From: Spartinivicinus marinus
GTDB lineage: Bacteria; Pseudomonadota; Gammaproteobacteria; Pseudomonadales; Zooshikellaceae
Length of the DNA stretch: 64,000 nt
Assembly: GCF_026309355.1 (NCBI RefSeq)
Contig: NZ_JAPJZK010000001.1
Coordinates: forward strand, 4,794,501-4,858,500
Direction: 5' to 3'
This document shows positions 48,201 to 56,488 of this stretch, piece by piece. Positions within the stretch are counted from its first letter, which is position 1; every line of letters begins with the position of its first letter. The notes under the pieces were generated by a model, which made no database searches, was not told the origin of the DNA, and worked only from the letters and a program-made list of their open reading frames with translations. Position numbers and translations under genes: made by a program.

Positions 48201-49124
48201 ATGAAGTGGAAAAAACTAGGAAAAATATTCTGTGCAGACAAACATAGTAACTGGCTATACTCTCATGCAATGATTCCAATTGCTGAGCAAGTTGATGGGG
48301 ACTTGTTTCGTATCTATTTTTCATCTCGTGATAAACATAATCGTGGACATGGTGCTTATCTTGAAGTTGATATACGAAAGCCTACAAGTGTACTTAGAGT
48401 GTATGAACAGCCAGTATTGGAGCCTGGAACACTAGGATGTTTTGATGATAGTGGTGCGTTACCTAATTCCATTGTTAATGTGAGCGGCAGAAAAATGCTG
48501 TATTACACTGGAATTAATACCGGTGTCACAGTTAAGATTCGTAATTCAATAGGACTAGCTGAGTGGAATGATTCAACACAACGCTTCGAGCGCTGTTTTG
48601 AAGGCCCTATAATTGATAGAACACGTGACTTACCTCATTTTGTGGCTACTCCAGAGGTTCATTATGATAATGGTCATTTTCGTGCTTGGTTCACGTCATG
48701 TGTAGGTTGGAAAGAAGATGCAAGTGAGCCTAAGCATTTTTACAGGCTTGAGTATGCCGAGTCGAATGATGGTATCAATTGGATTCGTAATGGGACCGTT
48801 GCAGTTGACTTTCGAGATGAGTTTGAGTATGCCTTAGGTGTACCTCGTGTAATAAAAGATGGTAATTTATATAAAATGTGGTTTTGTTCAAGAGCCACTA
48901 AAACTTGTCCAAATTATAGAATTCGTTATGCTATTTCATATGATGGTATTAAATGGGAAAGGCAAGATCATTTGGTGGGTGTTGACGTTTCAGAATATGG
49001 TTGGGATGCTGAAATGATTTGCTATCCATATATCTTTGATCATGCTGGCCTACGTTATCTACTTTATAATGGAAACAGTTATGGTAAAACCGGATTTGGA
49101 ATTGCGGTGTTAATAGATGAATAG
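48201..49124 (+). CDS. Glycoside-hydrolase-like beta-propeller protein
   Basis: A 307-residue protein without signal peptide. Repeated segments such as IYFSSRDKHNRGHGAY, LYKMWFCSRATK and RLEYAESNDGINW have the pattern of five-bladed propellers of the GH32/43/130 superfamily. I cannot point to a full set of catalytic residues, and related proteins in O-antigen clusters are usually left as hypothetical. As it lacks a secretion signal it would act on a cytoplasmic sugar or lipid-linked sugar. It sits between the acyltransferase and GtrA genes. Confidence 0.65.
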   Translation: MKWKKLGKIFCADKHSNWLYSHAMIPIAEQVDGDLFRIYFSSRDKHNRGHGAYLEVDIRKPTSVLRVYEQPVLEPGTLGCFDDSGALPNSIVNVSGRKMLYYTGINTGVTVKIRNSIGLAEWNDSTQRFERCFEGPIIDRTRDLPHFVATPEVHYDNGHFRAWFTSCVGWKEDASEPKHFYRLEYAESNDGINWIRNGTVAVDFRDEFEYALGVPRVIKDGNLYKMWFCSRATKTCPNYRIRYAISYDGIKWERQDHLVGVDVSEYGWDAEMICYPYIFDHAGLRYLLYNGNSYGKTGFGIAVLIDE

Positions 49125-49155
49125 TCTTTTAGTTAATTATTAAAGCTATAGTTCA

Positions 49156-49545
49156 ATGAAGTCAATGCTTCGATATGGAGTGGTTGGTGTATTTACTAAT
49201 TTATTAGGTTACCTGACTTATTTAATACTGACTTATTGGAGCATTGATTATAAGATTTCAATGACGCTTCTATACATACTTGGCTCAATTATTGGTTTTT
49301 TCTGTAATAAAGGGTGGGCTTTTGAGTATTGTGGCTTTACCTGGCTATCGATGCTTCGCTATTATATAGCACACTTTTTGGGTTATATACTTAATCTAGG
49401 TCTGCTAATTATATTTTCTGATAAGCTTGGCTACCCCCATCAGGCAGTTCAGGCTGTAGCAATTATTATTGTTGCTGGTTTTCTTTATATGGTATTAAAA
49501 CTCTTTGTGTTTCGTAAAAATAAAATTCATAAAGTGGTAGCATGA
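49156..49545 (+). CDS. GtrA-like membrane protein
   Basis: A 129-residue protein with four membrane helices and the GtrA pattern: RYGVVGVFTNLLGYLTYLIL at the start, FFCNKGWAFEY in the middle, a third and fourth helix, and a basic end VFRKNKIHK. GtrA proteins are believed to flip undecaprenyl-phosphate-linked single sugars to the periplasm, working with a GtrB transferase. The GT2 at 46582 is the matching partner. The stop overlaps the next start by four bases (ATGA). Confidence 0.88.
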   Translation: MKSMLRYGVVGVFTNLLGYLTYLILTYWSIDYKISMTLLYILGSIIGFFCNKGWAFEYCGFTWLSMLRYYIAHFLGYILNLGLLIIFSDKLGYPHQAVQAVAIIIVAGFLYMVLKLFVFRKNKIHKVVA

Positions 49546-50411
49546 AATTTTGTGCCACATGTAGTACTCCTTATCCATCAGTATCTAAAATATGTGATAA
49601 GTGTGGAAGCATATCACAAACAAAGGATGGTTTTACATTATACGCCCCTGAATATTGCAATGATACCGCAGGTTTTAAAGAAGAATTTTATTCCGATTAT
49701 GCTCAATTTGAGTCTAGTCACTTTTGGTTTCGATCTAGAAGTGAGTTAATTGTCTGGGCTCTACATAACTACTTTCCTAATTTTTCTTCACTGTTAGAAA
49801 TTGGCTGTGGAACAGGGTTTGTGCTTGAGAATATTGCAAAAGCATTCCCTATGGCTTCACTTTCTGGTAGTGAAATTCTTACAGCTGGTTTAACTTCTGC
49901 TTCCAAAAGGTTACCATTTGTAGAGTTCATTCAAATGGATGCGCGGAAAATCCCTTTCATTGAAGAGTTTGATGTGATAGGAGCTTTTGATGTATTAGAG
50001 CATATTGAAGAAGATAGACAAGTGTTTACACAGATGGCTAGAGCTTTAAAGAAAAAAGGAGTATTGATAATAACTGTACCTCAACATCCATGGCTTTGGA
50101 GTAAGGTTGATGAATACTCTTGCCATGTAAGACGTTATGAAGTTAAAGAATTACATAAAAAAATTAGACAGGTAGACCTAACAATACTTTATAGTACATC
50201 TTTTATTTCAATCCTATTACCAGCTATGGTGCTTTCACGTTTGTTTGGAAATAGTTCAAGTACAAATACTAATGTAACTGCAGAGCTTAGAATTTCAAAA
50301 ATGATAAACAAAATATTCTATATTTTGATGAAGCTTGAGCTGACCTTTCTAAAAATGGGGGGGAGAATTCCTATTGGTGGTTCACGTTTGATAGTGGCTA
50401 GGAAAATATAG
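49542..50411 (+). CDS. SAM-dependent methyltransferase with N-terminal zinc ribbon
   Basis: A 289-residue protein. Two CxxC pairs in the first 25 residues (CATC and CDKC) suggest a small zinc ribbon. The methyltransferase core follows, with LLEIGCGTGFVLENIA near 88 and AFDVLEHIEEDRQVFTQMAR after it. A hydrophobic segment at about 220-235 (SISILLPAMVLSRLF-like) could contact the membrane. Similar proteins occur in lipid-linked sugar modules; the substrate is unknown. A G7 run at 50357-50363 lies near the 3' end, in frame. Confidence 0.78.
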   Translation: MKFCATCSTPYPSVSKICDKCGSISQTKDGFTLYAPEYCNDTAGFKEEFYSDYAQFESSHFWFRSRSELIVWALHNYFPNFSSLLEIGCGTGFVLENIAKAFPMASLSGSEILTAGLTSASKRLPFVEFIQMDARKIPFIEEFDVIGAFDVLEHIEEDRQVFTQMARALKKKGVLIITVPQHPWLWSKVDEYSCHVRRYEVKELHKKIRQVDLTILYSTSFISILLPAMVLSRLFGNSSSTNTNVTAELRISKMINKIFYILMKLELTFLKMGGRIPIGGSRLIVARKI

Positions 50412-50413
50412 TT

Positions 50414-51577
50414 ATGGTTAAAAGTATGAAAAATAATTTTATTCCATTTAACTGGCCACATATGACGGGTAAGGAGTTAGATTATATTAAGGAGTCTTAC
50501 CTTAAGGGACGCTTGGCGGGTGATGGACCTTATACTAAGCGCTGCCATGAGTGGCTGGAGGAGCATACAGGTTGTAATACAGCTTTATTAACGCATTCTT
50601 GTACTGCTGGCTTAGAAATGGCTGCGTTGCTACTGGATATTCAGCCTGGTGACGAGATCATAATGCCTTCTTATACTTTTGTGTCGACTGCAAATGCTTT
50701 TGTATTAAGAGGTGGTGTACCAGTTTTTGTGGATATCCGTGAAGAAACCATGAATTTGGATGAACGCTTAATAGAAGCTGCTATCACTCCTAAAACACGA
50801 GCAATTGTTCCTGTACACTATGCTGGGGTGGGGTGTGAGATGGATACAATCATGCAGATTGCGAAGAGGCATGATTTAAAAGTTGTTGAAGATGCTGCGC
50901 AAGGTATATTAGCTAGTTATAAGGGACGAGTCCTGGGCAGTATTGGTGATTTGGGAGCATACAGCTTTCATGAGACTAAGAATGTAATTTCAGGTGAAGG
51001 TGGAGCTTTACTTGTTAATGATCCTGAACTGGCCCATCGTGCTGAAATTATTCGTGAAAAGGGAACGGATCGAAGCCGTTTTTTCAGAGGAGAGGTGGAA
51101 AAATATACATGGCAAGAAGTTGGGTCATCATTTCTTCCTGGTGAGCTTATAGCCGCCTTCTTGTGGGCACAACTGGAAAATGCTCAAACTATTACGGATG
51201 GGCGGTTGGTTAGTTGGAAACATTATCATGAGCTACTGGCTTTTTTTGAAACTAGAGAATTATTAAGTCGCCCTGTTATACCTGAACATTGCCATCATAA
51301 TGCACATATGTATTATGTACTATTAGCACCGCATATTGATCGGGAAAAGGTATTATTAGAACTAAAACGCAAAAAAATTAATTCACTATTTCACTACGTA
51401 CCGCTTCATTCGTCACCTGCTGGAAAACGTTATGGTAGGGTACATGGAACTATGGTTGTCACTAACAGGTTGTCTGAACGCTTACTCCGATTACCACTAT
51501 GGTTTGGTATAGAAGCGGAAAAGCAAAATCAAATAATAGATAGTATAGGTGGAATTTTAACGAGAGTTAAAAGATAA
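50414..51577 (+). CDS. wecE: dTDP-4-amino-4,6-dideoxygalactose transaminase-like (WecE/RffA)
   Basis: A 387-residue PLP aminotransferase very close in pattern to E. coli WecE: LKGRLAGDGPYTKRCHEWLE, LLTHSCTAGLEMAALLLDIQ, PSYTFVSTANAFVLRGG, VEDAAQGI, the PLP-lysine segment SFHETKNVISGEGGA and EIIREKGTDRSRFFRG. WecE makes dTDP-Fuc4N from dTDP-4-keto-6-deoxyglucose. The dTDP-sugar supply genes rmlA/rmlB and the WecD acetyltransferase are not in this window, so the donor must come from elsewhere. The PglD-like gene nearby may replace WecD. Confidence 0.88.
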   Translation: MVKSMKNNFIPFNWPHMTGKELDYIKESYLKGRLAGDGPYTKRCHEWLEEHTGCNTALLTHSCTAGLEMAALLLDIQPGDEIIMPSYTFVSTANAFVLRGGVPVFVDIREETMNLDERLIEAAITPKTRAIVPVHYAGVGCEMDTIMQIAKRHDLKVVEDAAQGILASYKGRVLGSIGDLGAYSFHETKNVISGEGGALLVNDPELAHRAEIIREKGTDRSRFFRGEVEKYTWQEVGSSFLPGELIAAFLWAQLENAQTITDGRLVSWKHYHELLAFFETRELLSRPVIPEHCHHNAHMYYVLLAPHIDREKVLLELKRKKINSLFHYVPLHSSPAGKRYGRVHGTMVVTNRLSERLLRLPLWFGIEAEKQNQIIDSIGGILTRVKR

Positions 51578-51794
51578 ATACTAGTTTAGAAAATATATTT
51601 AAAATAAGCTGTATAAATTATTTGGTTTTTTATTGTTGATATATAAAGTGGGTAGGGAATAGGCTGGTTTCTTGTAGTGGTATTCTCAAATTTAATTAAA
51701 TAAAATAGATTTGCCACCTTTAATTGTGATAATAGTGAGTTATTGCGGGTAACAAATAGTATTATTTTCCTTTCTTTTACAGATGACTTTGTAA

Positions 51795-52940
51795 ATGATT
51801 ATGAATAGATTGTCTATTAAAATATGTACCAACTGTGTAATGGATACTACTGACAGTAAAATAACGTTTGATGAGAAAGGAGTGTGTGATCATTGTAATA
51901 CCTTTTTAAATAAAATAAAACCTAACTGGCATACTGATGAAAAAGGTGCTAACCATATTAAAACTATTGCAGAAAAAATTAAAGAGCGAGGCAAGAACAA
52001 AGATTTTGACTGTATTATTGGTATGAGTGGTGGCATTGATAGTTCATATTTAACCTATGTTGCTAAGGAAAAGTTGGGGCTACGTCCTTTAGTTTTTCAC
52101 GTTGATGCAGGTTGGAATTCACAACAAGCAGTAAATAATATCGAACAACTAGTTGATAAATTGGGGTTAGATTTATATACAGAAGTTATTGATTGGGAGG
52201 AGATGAAAGATCTGCAACTGGCTTTTTTTAAATCAGGAGTGCCTCATATAGATACACCGCAAGACCATGCTTTTTTTGCTACAATGTATAAGTTTGCATC
52301 AAAATATAAAATAAAACATATTTTAACAGGCGGTAACTATTCTACTGAATGTATAAGAAATCCTTTGGAATGGATGTACTTTCAGTCAGACTCAAGACAA
52401 ATTAGAGATATCCATAAAAAATATGGCTCTCATTCCCTCAAAACCTTTCCTTTAACAAATATTGTTTGGCATAAAGTTTATTTACCTTACATTAGAGGAA
52501 TAAAAGTATATAGGCCTTTAGACTATTTTCCGTATAATAAAGAAACAGCAACCCAGTTTTTAGTGGAAAACTTTGGGTACCAACGGTATGCTCAAAAACA
52601 CTTTGAATCAAGATTTACCAGGTTTTACGAAAGCTATTGGTTACCTGAAAAGTTTGGTTATGATACACGTAAGGTACAATACTCCAGCTTGATTCTGACA
52701 GGTCAAATGACAAGAGAAGATGCATTAGCAAAGCTAAAGCAGCTGGCCTATGATAATGAAACAATCAATGATGAGTTTGAATATGTATCAAACAAATTGA
52801 GAATTTCAGTGGACGAATTACGGTCATACTTTAATGCATCAAATAAGACTTTTAGAGATTATAAAAATCAACAATCAATCTATGATTTTGGATCAAAAGT
52901 ATTACGGTCGTTAGGCATTGAAAAAGGTGGTAAAAGGTGA
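51795..52940 (+). CDS. wbpG: N-acetyl sugar amidotransferase, WbpG family (copy 2)
   Basis: A 381-residue ATP-PPase-fold protein like WbpG of Pseudomonas aeruginosa, which helps make the acetamidino group of a mannuronate derivative. The Cys pairs CTNC and CDHC and the PP-loop MSGGIDSSYLTYVA are clear, as are HILTGGNYSTECIRNP and a long C-terminal region. It is a distant paralogue of the gene at 28994, so the locus holds two different amidotransferases. It overlaps the following hisH-like gene by 4 bases. A 217-base gap before it suggests its own transcription start. Confidence 0.9.
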   Translation: MIMNRLSIKICTNCVMDTTDSKITFDEKGVCDHCNTFLNKIKPNWHTDEKGANHIKTIAEKIKERGKNKDFDCIIGMSGGIDSSYLTYVAKEKLGLRPLVFHVDAGWNSQQAVNNIEQLVDKLGLDLYTEVIDWEEMKDLQLAFFKSGVPHIDTPQDHAFFATMYKFASKYKIKHILTGGNYSTECIRNPLEWMYFQSDSRQIRDIHKKYGSHSLKTFPLTNIVWHKVYLPYIRGIKVYRPLDYFPYNKETATQFLVENFGYQRYAQKHFESRFTRFYESYWLPEKFGYDTRKVQYSSLILTGQMTREDALAKLKQLAYDNETINDEFEYVSNKLRISVDELRSYFNASNKTFRDYKNQQSIYDFGSKVLRSLGIEKGGKR

Positions 52941-53554
52941 TTGCTATTATTGATTATGGATCAGGTAATATTCAGGCAATCAAAAATATTTATAAAAGGT
53001 TGAGTATTGAGTCGGAGTTTGTATCTATTCCTGAACAACTCGAAAAAGCAAGTAGGATTATTTTAGCTGGAGTTGGTGCATTTGACGAGTCGATGCATCA
53101 ACTGAGTCAATCAGGTATGCTAGATTCGCTAAATTATTTTGTTTTAGAGAAAAAAGTCCCTGTTTTGGGTATATGTGTTGGTATGCAAATAATGGCGGTG
53201 AGTAGTGAAGAAGGGCGTTTACCAGGGTTAGGATGGTTTTCAGCAAAAGTGAAAAAAATTAATAAAGAAGAACTGGTATATAAACCTAAAATACCCCATA
53301 TGGGCTGGAATGTGGTTAAACCAGCAAAACCACATGCTCTATTTGAAGATATAATTGTTGATAAAGGATTTTATTTTTTACATTCATACTATTTTGAGTG
53401 CCATAATCAAGAAGATATCTTTGCATTTACCACTTATGGCAAAAAGTTTGCTTCAGCCATTCATAGGGAAAATATTTTTGGATTTCAGTTTCACCCAGAG
53501 AAGAGTCATATGAATGGCGTTAACCTATTTAAAAACTTTGCGGAGCTGGCTTGA
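52937..53554 (+). CDS. hisH: HisH-like glutaminase subunit (copy 2)
   Basis: A 205-residue class I glutamine amidotransferase with an intact triad: Cys in VLGICVGMQIMAVS and His/Glu in FHPEKSH. It starts with IAIIDYGSGNIQAIKNIY as in HisH. It is set between wbpG and a hisF-like gene with coupled starts (GTGA and TGATG overlaps), the arrangement known from Pseudomonas O-antigen loci, where the pair provides ammonia to WbpG. GTG start at 52937. Confidence 0.9.
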   Translation: MIAIIDYGSGNIQAIKNIYKRLSIESEFVSIPEQLEKASRIILAGVGAFDESMHQLSQSGMLDSLNYFVLEKKVPVLGICVGMQIMAVSSEEGRLPGLGWFSAKVKKINKEELVYKPKIPHMGWNVVKPAKPHALFEDIIVDKGFYFLHSYYFECHNQEDIFAFTTYGKKFASAIHRENIFGFQFHPEKSHMNGVNLFKNFAELA

Positions 53555-54315
53555 TGCTTCGGTCTAGAGTAATCCCTTGCTTGCTTATCCATAATAAAGG
53601 GTTAGTAAAAACCATTAAATTTCAAGAACCCAAGTACGTAGGTGACCCTATAAATGCTGTAAAAATTCTCAATGAAAAAGAAGTTGATGAATTGGTTGTT
53701 CTTGATATTGATGCAACCGTTAATAATGTTGAGCCTGACTATGAGCTTATTGCGCATTTGGCTGCGGAGTGCCGGATGCCTTTTTGTTATGGTGGTGGTG
53801 TTAAGACTGCTGGCCAAGCTAAAAAAATAATTCAGCTTGGCGTAGAAAAAATAGCACTTAGCAGTGCAGCTATTGATAATCCAGAAGTTTTGGAGCAAAT
53901 AGGACAGGCAATTGGCTGTCAAAGTGTTGTTGTTGTCGTAGATGTTAAAAAATCACTATTCGGTGGTTATGACATCTATACACATAATGGCAAGAGAAAA
54001 GTAAAAAAAGAACTGGTGAATCTTGTTCAAGAGTTCGAAACATTAGGTATTGGTGAGTTAGTAATAAACTCAATTGATAATGATGGGGTAATGAAAGGCT
54101 ATGACTTAAAGCTAGCAGATAGAGTGAGAGAATCCGTTAGCCTGCCTATTACATTTCTTGGTGGTGCTGGCAGTATAGAAGATATTGCTGGATTGGTTGA
54201 TCGATTTAAGCTAATTGGGGCTGCTGCAGGCAGCCTTTTTGTATTCAAAGGTAAATACAGGGCTGTATTAATTAATTATTTATCTAAAGAAGATAAAGAA
54301 AGAATATTTTATTGA
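53554..54315 (+). CDS. hisF: HisF-like barrel partner (copy 2)
   Basis: A 253-residue HisA/HisF-type barrel. The first strand reads RVIPCLLIHNKGLVKT, so the catalytic Asp11 of true HisF is again replaced by Leu, whereas the later Asp (VVVDVKK) and the glycine-rich phosphate loops (YGGGV, LGGAGS) remain. It probably docks the HisH-like subunit and passes ammonia to WbpG. ATG at 53554 with GGAG at 53542-53545. It is only distantly similar to the hisF-like gene at 30769, so the two sets were probably acquired separately. Confidence 0.88.
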   Translation: MLRSRVIPCLLIHNKGLVKTIKFQEPKYVGDPINAVKILNEKEVDELVVLDIDATVNNVEPDYELIAHLAAECRMPFCYGGGVKTAGQAKKIIQLGVEKIALSSAAIDNPEVLEQIGQAIGCQSVVVVVDVKKSLFGGYDIYTHNGKRKVKKELVNLVQEFETLGIGELVINSIDNDGVMKGYDLKLADRVRESVSLPITFLGGAGSIEDIAGLVDRFKLIGAAAGSLFVFKGKYRAVLINYLSKEDKERIFY

Positions 54316-54351
54316 GATGATTTTTATATTTATACTTTAGTTGATAATTTT

Positions 54352-56469
54352 ATGAAACAAATTCTTCAGAATATGTCTAGTGGGGAAACTCAACTTGTTG
54401 ATGTACCTTGCCCTCAAGTAACAAATAATCAGTTGTTAGTATCAACTAAAAAATCGCTGATTTCTGTAGGTACAGAGCGAATGTTGATTGATTTCGGTAA
54501 GGCTAACTGGATTGAAAAAGCACGCTCTCAGCCTGACAAAGTAAAAATGGTATTGGACAAAGTCAAAACAGATGGTGTGGGTTCAACTATTGAAGCTATT
54601 CGCTCTAAATTAGATCAACCTTTGCCTCTTGGTTATTGTAATGTTGGGACTGTCATTGATCCAGGTGGTACAGACTTTGAAATTGGTCAGCGAGTTGTGT
54701 CAAATGGTCATCATGCAGAAGTTGTACGTGTTTATAAAAATCTTTGTGTCAGAGTGCCTGATGAAGTGGATGATGAGAGTGCAGCTTTCACTGTGTTAGG
54801 TGCAATAGCTTTACAAGGGACTCGTCTGATACAGCCAACACTTGGTGAAGTAGTAGTTGTAACGGGACTTGGATTGATAGGGCTTATAACGGTTCAAATA
54901 TTGCGAGCTAGTGGATGCCGTGTATTGGGTATTGATTTTGACAGTTACAAGTGTGAATTGGCCAAACAATTTGGTGCTGAAGTGGTTAATTTATCTAACG
55001 GGGAAGATCCTATTGCGAAAGCCAGTGCTTTTTCAAGAGGTCGTGGTGTTGATGCTGTCATTATTACTGCGAGTACAAAGAGTAATGAGCCTGTCAGTCA
55101 AGCTGCAAAAATGTGTCGGAAACGTGGTCGCATTGTATTAGTTGGTGTTGTTGGTCTTGAATTATCTCGAGCTGATTTTTATCAAAAAGAAATTTCCTTT
55201 CAAGTTTCCTGTAGCTATGGACCTGGACGCTATGACTTAGAGTATGAAGAGAAAGGCCATGATTATCCGGTAGGGTTCGTTCGCTGGACAGAACAACGTA
55301 ATTTTGAAGCTGTTTTGGATTTAATGGCATCCTCTCAATTAAATGTTAAACCACTGATAAGTCATCGGTTTACACTTGAAGATGTATTTTCTGCTTATAC
55401 AGCATTGGAAGATAAATATGCTCTGGGCATATTATTGGAGTACTCAGATCAAAGTATAAAATCTAATCATTTACATAGTATTAGTTTAGAAAATAACTTT
55501 AGTTATCAGAAAGAAGAAGTTGTTTGTGCATTTTTTGGGGCTGGTAATTATGCTTCCAGAGTACTGATACCTGCTTTTGTAAACTCAGGTGTTAAACTTG
55601 ATACTATAGTAACAAGTGGTGGAATAACGGCAGTGCACCATGGAAAAAAAAATAATTTTGCTACCGCAGCTACTGATATAAAAGTGGCACTGAATAATGA
55701 AAAAATAAATACTATCGTCATAGCTACTCGCCATAATTTACATGCGCAGCAAGTAATAGAGTCGTTACTGGCAGGTAAAAATGTCTTTGTAGAAAAGCCT
55801 TTGGCTCTGACTGAAGAAGAGCTTTCTAAAATAGAGAAAGTATATAAAAATCAAGTTGGGAAACTACGTTTAATGGTTGGCTTTAATCGACGGTTTGCGC
55901 CACAAGTAATTAAGATGAAGGAATTATTGAGTAGAGCTAATCAGCCTAAATGTTTAATTATGACTATGAATGCAGGTGCTATTGATAGTAATCATTGGAC
56001 ACAAGATCCTACCATAGGAGGAGGGCGTATTATTGGAGAGGCTTGTCACTATATTGACTTAATGCGATTTTTAGTTGGTTGTAGAATTGTTGACTTTAAG
56101 GCAATGAAGATGGGGGCTGCGCCAGGTATTAAAGTGAGAAATGATAAGTCTTCCATTACTTTAAGTTTTGAAGATGGCTCATTAGGCACTATTCATTACT
56201 TTGCTAATGGAGGCAAAGCCTTTCCTAAAGAAAGAATAGAGGTATTTTGTAATAATGCTGCTCTACAGCTAAATAATTTCCGCCAGCTAACGGGCTTTGA
56301 TTGGAAAGGGTTTAAAAAGACAAAACTGCTGACTCAAGATAAGGGGCAAAAAGCATGTATCAAAGCTTTTACTGATGCTATCCATTCAGGCAGTGATTCA
56401 CCAATAAGCTTTGAAGAAATTATGGATGTTTCTCGTATAGCTGTAAAAGTAGCTGAAGTGCTATCATAG
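54352..56469 (+). CDS. Two-domain oxidoreductase: MDR-type dehydrogenase fused to Gfo/Idh/MocA
   Basis: A 705-residue fusion. Residues 1 to about 360 are a medium-chain dehydrogenase (SVGTERMLIDFGKANW, GYCNVGTVIDPG, the NAD(P) motif VTGLGLIGLITVQIL) in which I do not find the usual structural-zinc cysteines. Residues about 385-705 are a Gfo/Idh/MocA domain, with the dinucleotide motif FFGAGNYASRVLIPA, the catalytic EKP motif in NVFVEKPLALTEEEL and GEACHYIDLMRFL. Fusions of this kind occur in O-antigen clusters next to a heparinase-like gene, as here. The sugar substrate is unknown. Confidence 0.85.
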   Translation: MKQILQNMSSGETQLVDVPCPQVTNNQLLVSTKKSLISVGTERMLIDFGKANWIEKARSQPDKVKMVLDKVKTDGVGSTIEAIRSKLDQPLPLGYCNVGTVIDPGGTDFEIGQRVVSNGHHAEVVRVYKNLCVRVPDEVDDESAAFTVLGAIALQGTRLIQPTLGEVVVVTGLGLIGLITVQILRASGCRVLGIDFDSYKCELAKQFGAEVVNLSNGEDPIAKASAFSRGRGVDAVIITASTKSNEPVSQAAKMCRKRGRIVLVGVVGLELSRADFYQKEISFQVSCSYGPGRYDLEYEEKGHDYPVGFVRWTEQRNFEAVLDLMASSQLNVKPLISHRFTLEDVFSAYTALEDKYALGILLEYSDQSIKSNHLHSISLENNFSYQKEEVVCAFFGAGNYASRVLIPAFVNSGVKLDTIVTSGGITAVHHGKKNNFATAATDIKVALNNEKINTIVIATRHNLHAQQVIESLLAGKNVFVEKPLALTEEELSKIEKVYKNQVGKLRLMVGFNRRFAPQVIKMKELLSRANQPKCLIMTMNAGAIDSNHWTQDPTIGGGRIIGEACHYIDLMRFLVGCRIVDFKAMKMGAAPGIKVRNDKSSITLSFEDGSLGTIHYFANGGKAFPKERIEVFCNNAALQLNNFRQLTGFDWKGFKKTKLLTQDKGQKACIKAFTDAIHSGSDSPISFEEIMDVSRIAVKVAEVLS

Positions 56470-56488
56470 TATAAACAATTTTTTTCTT

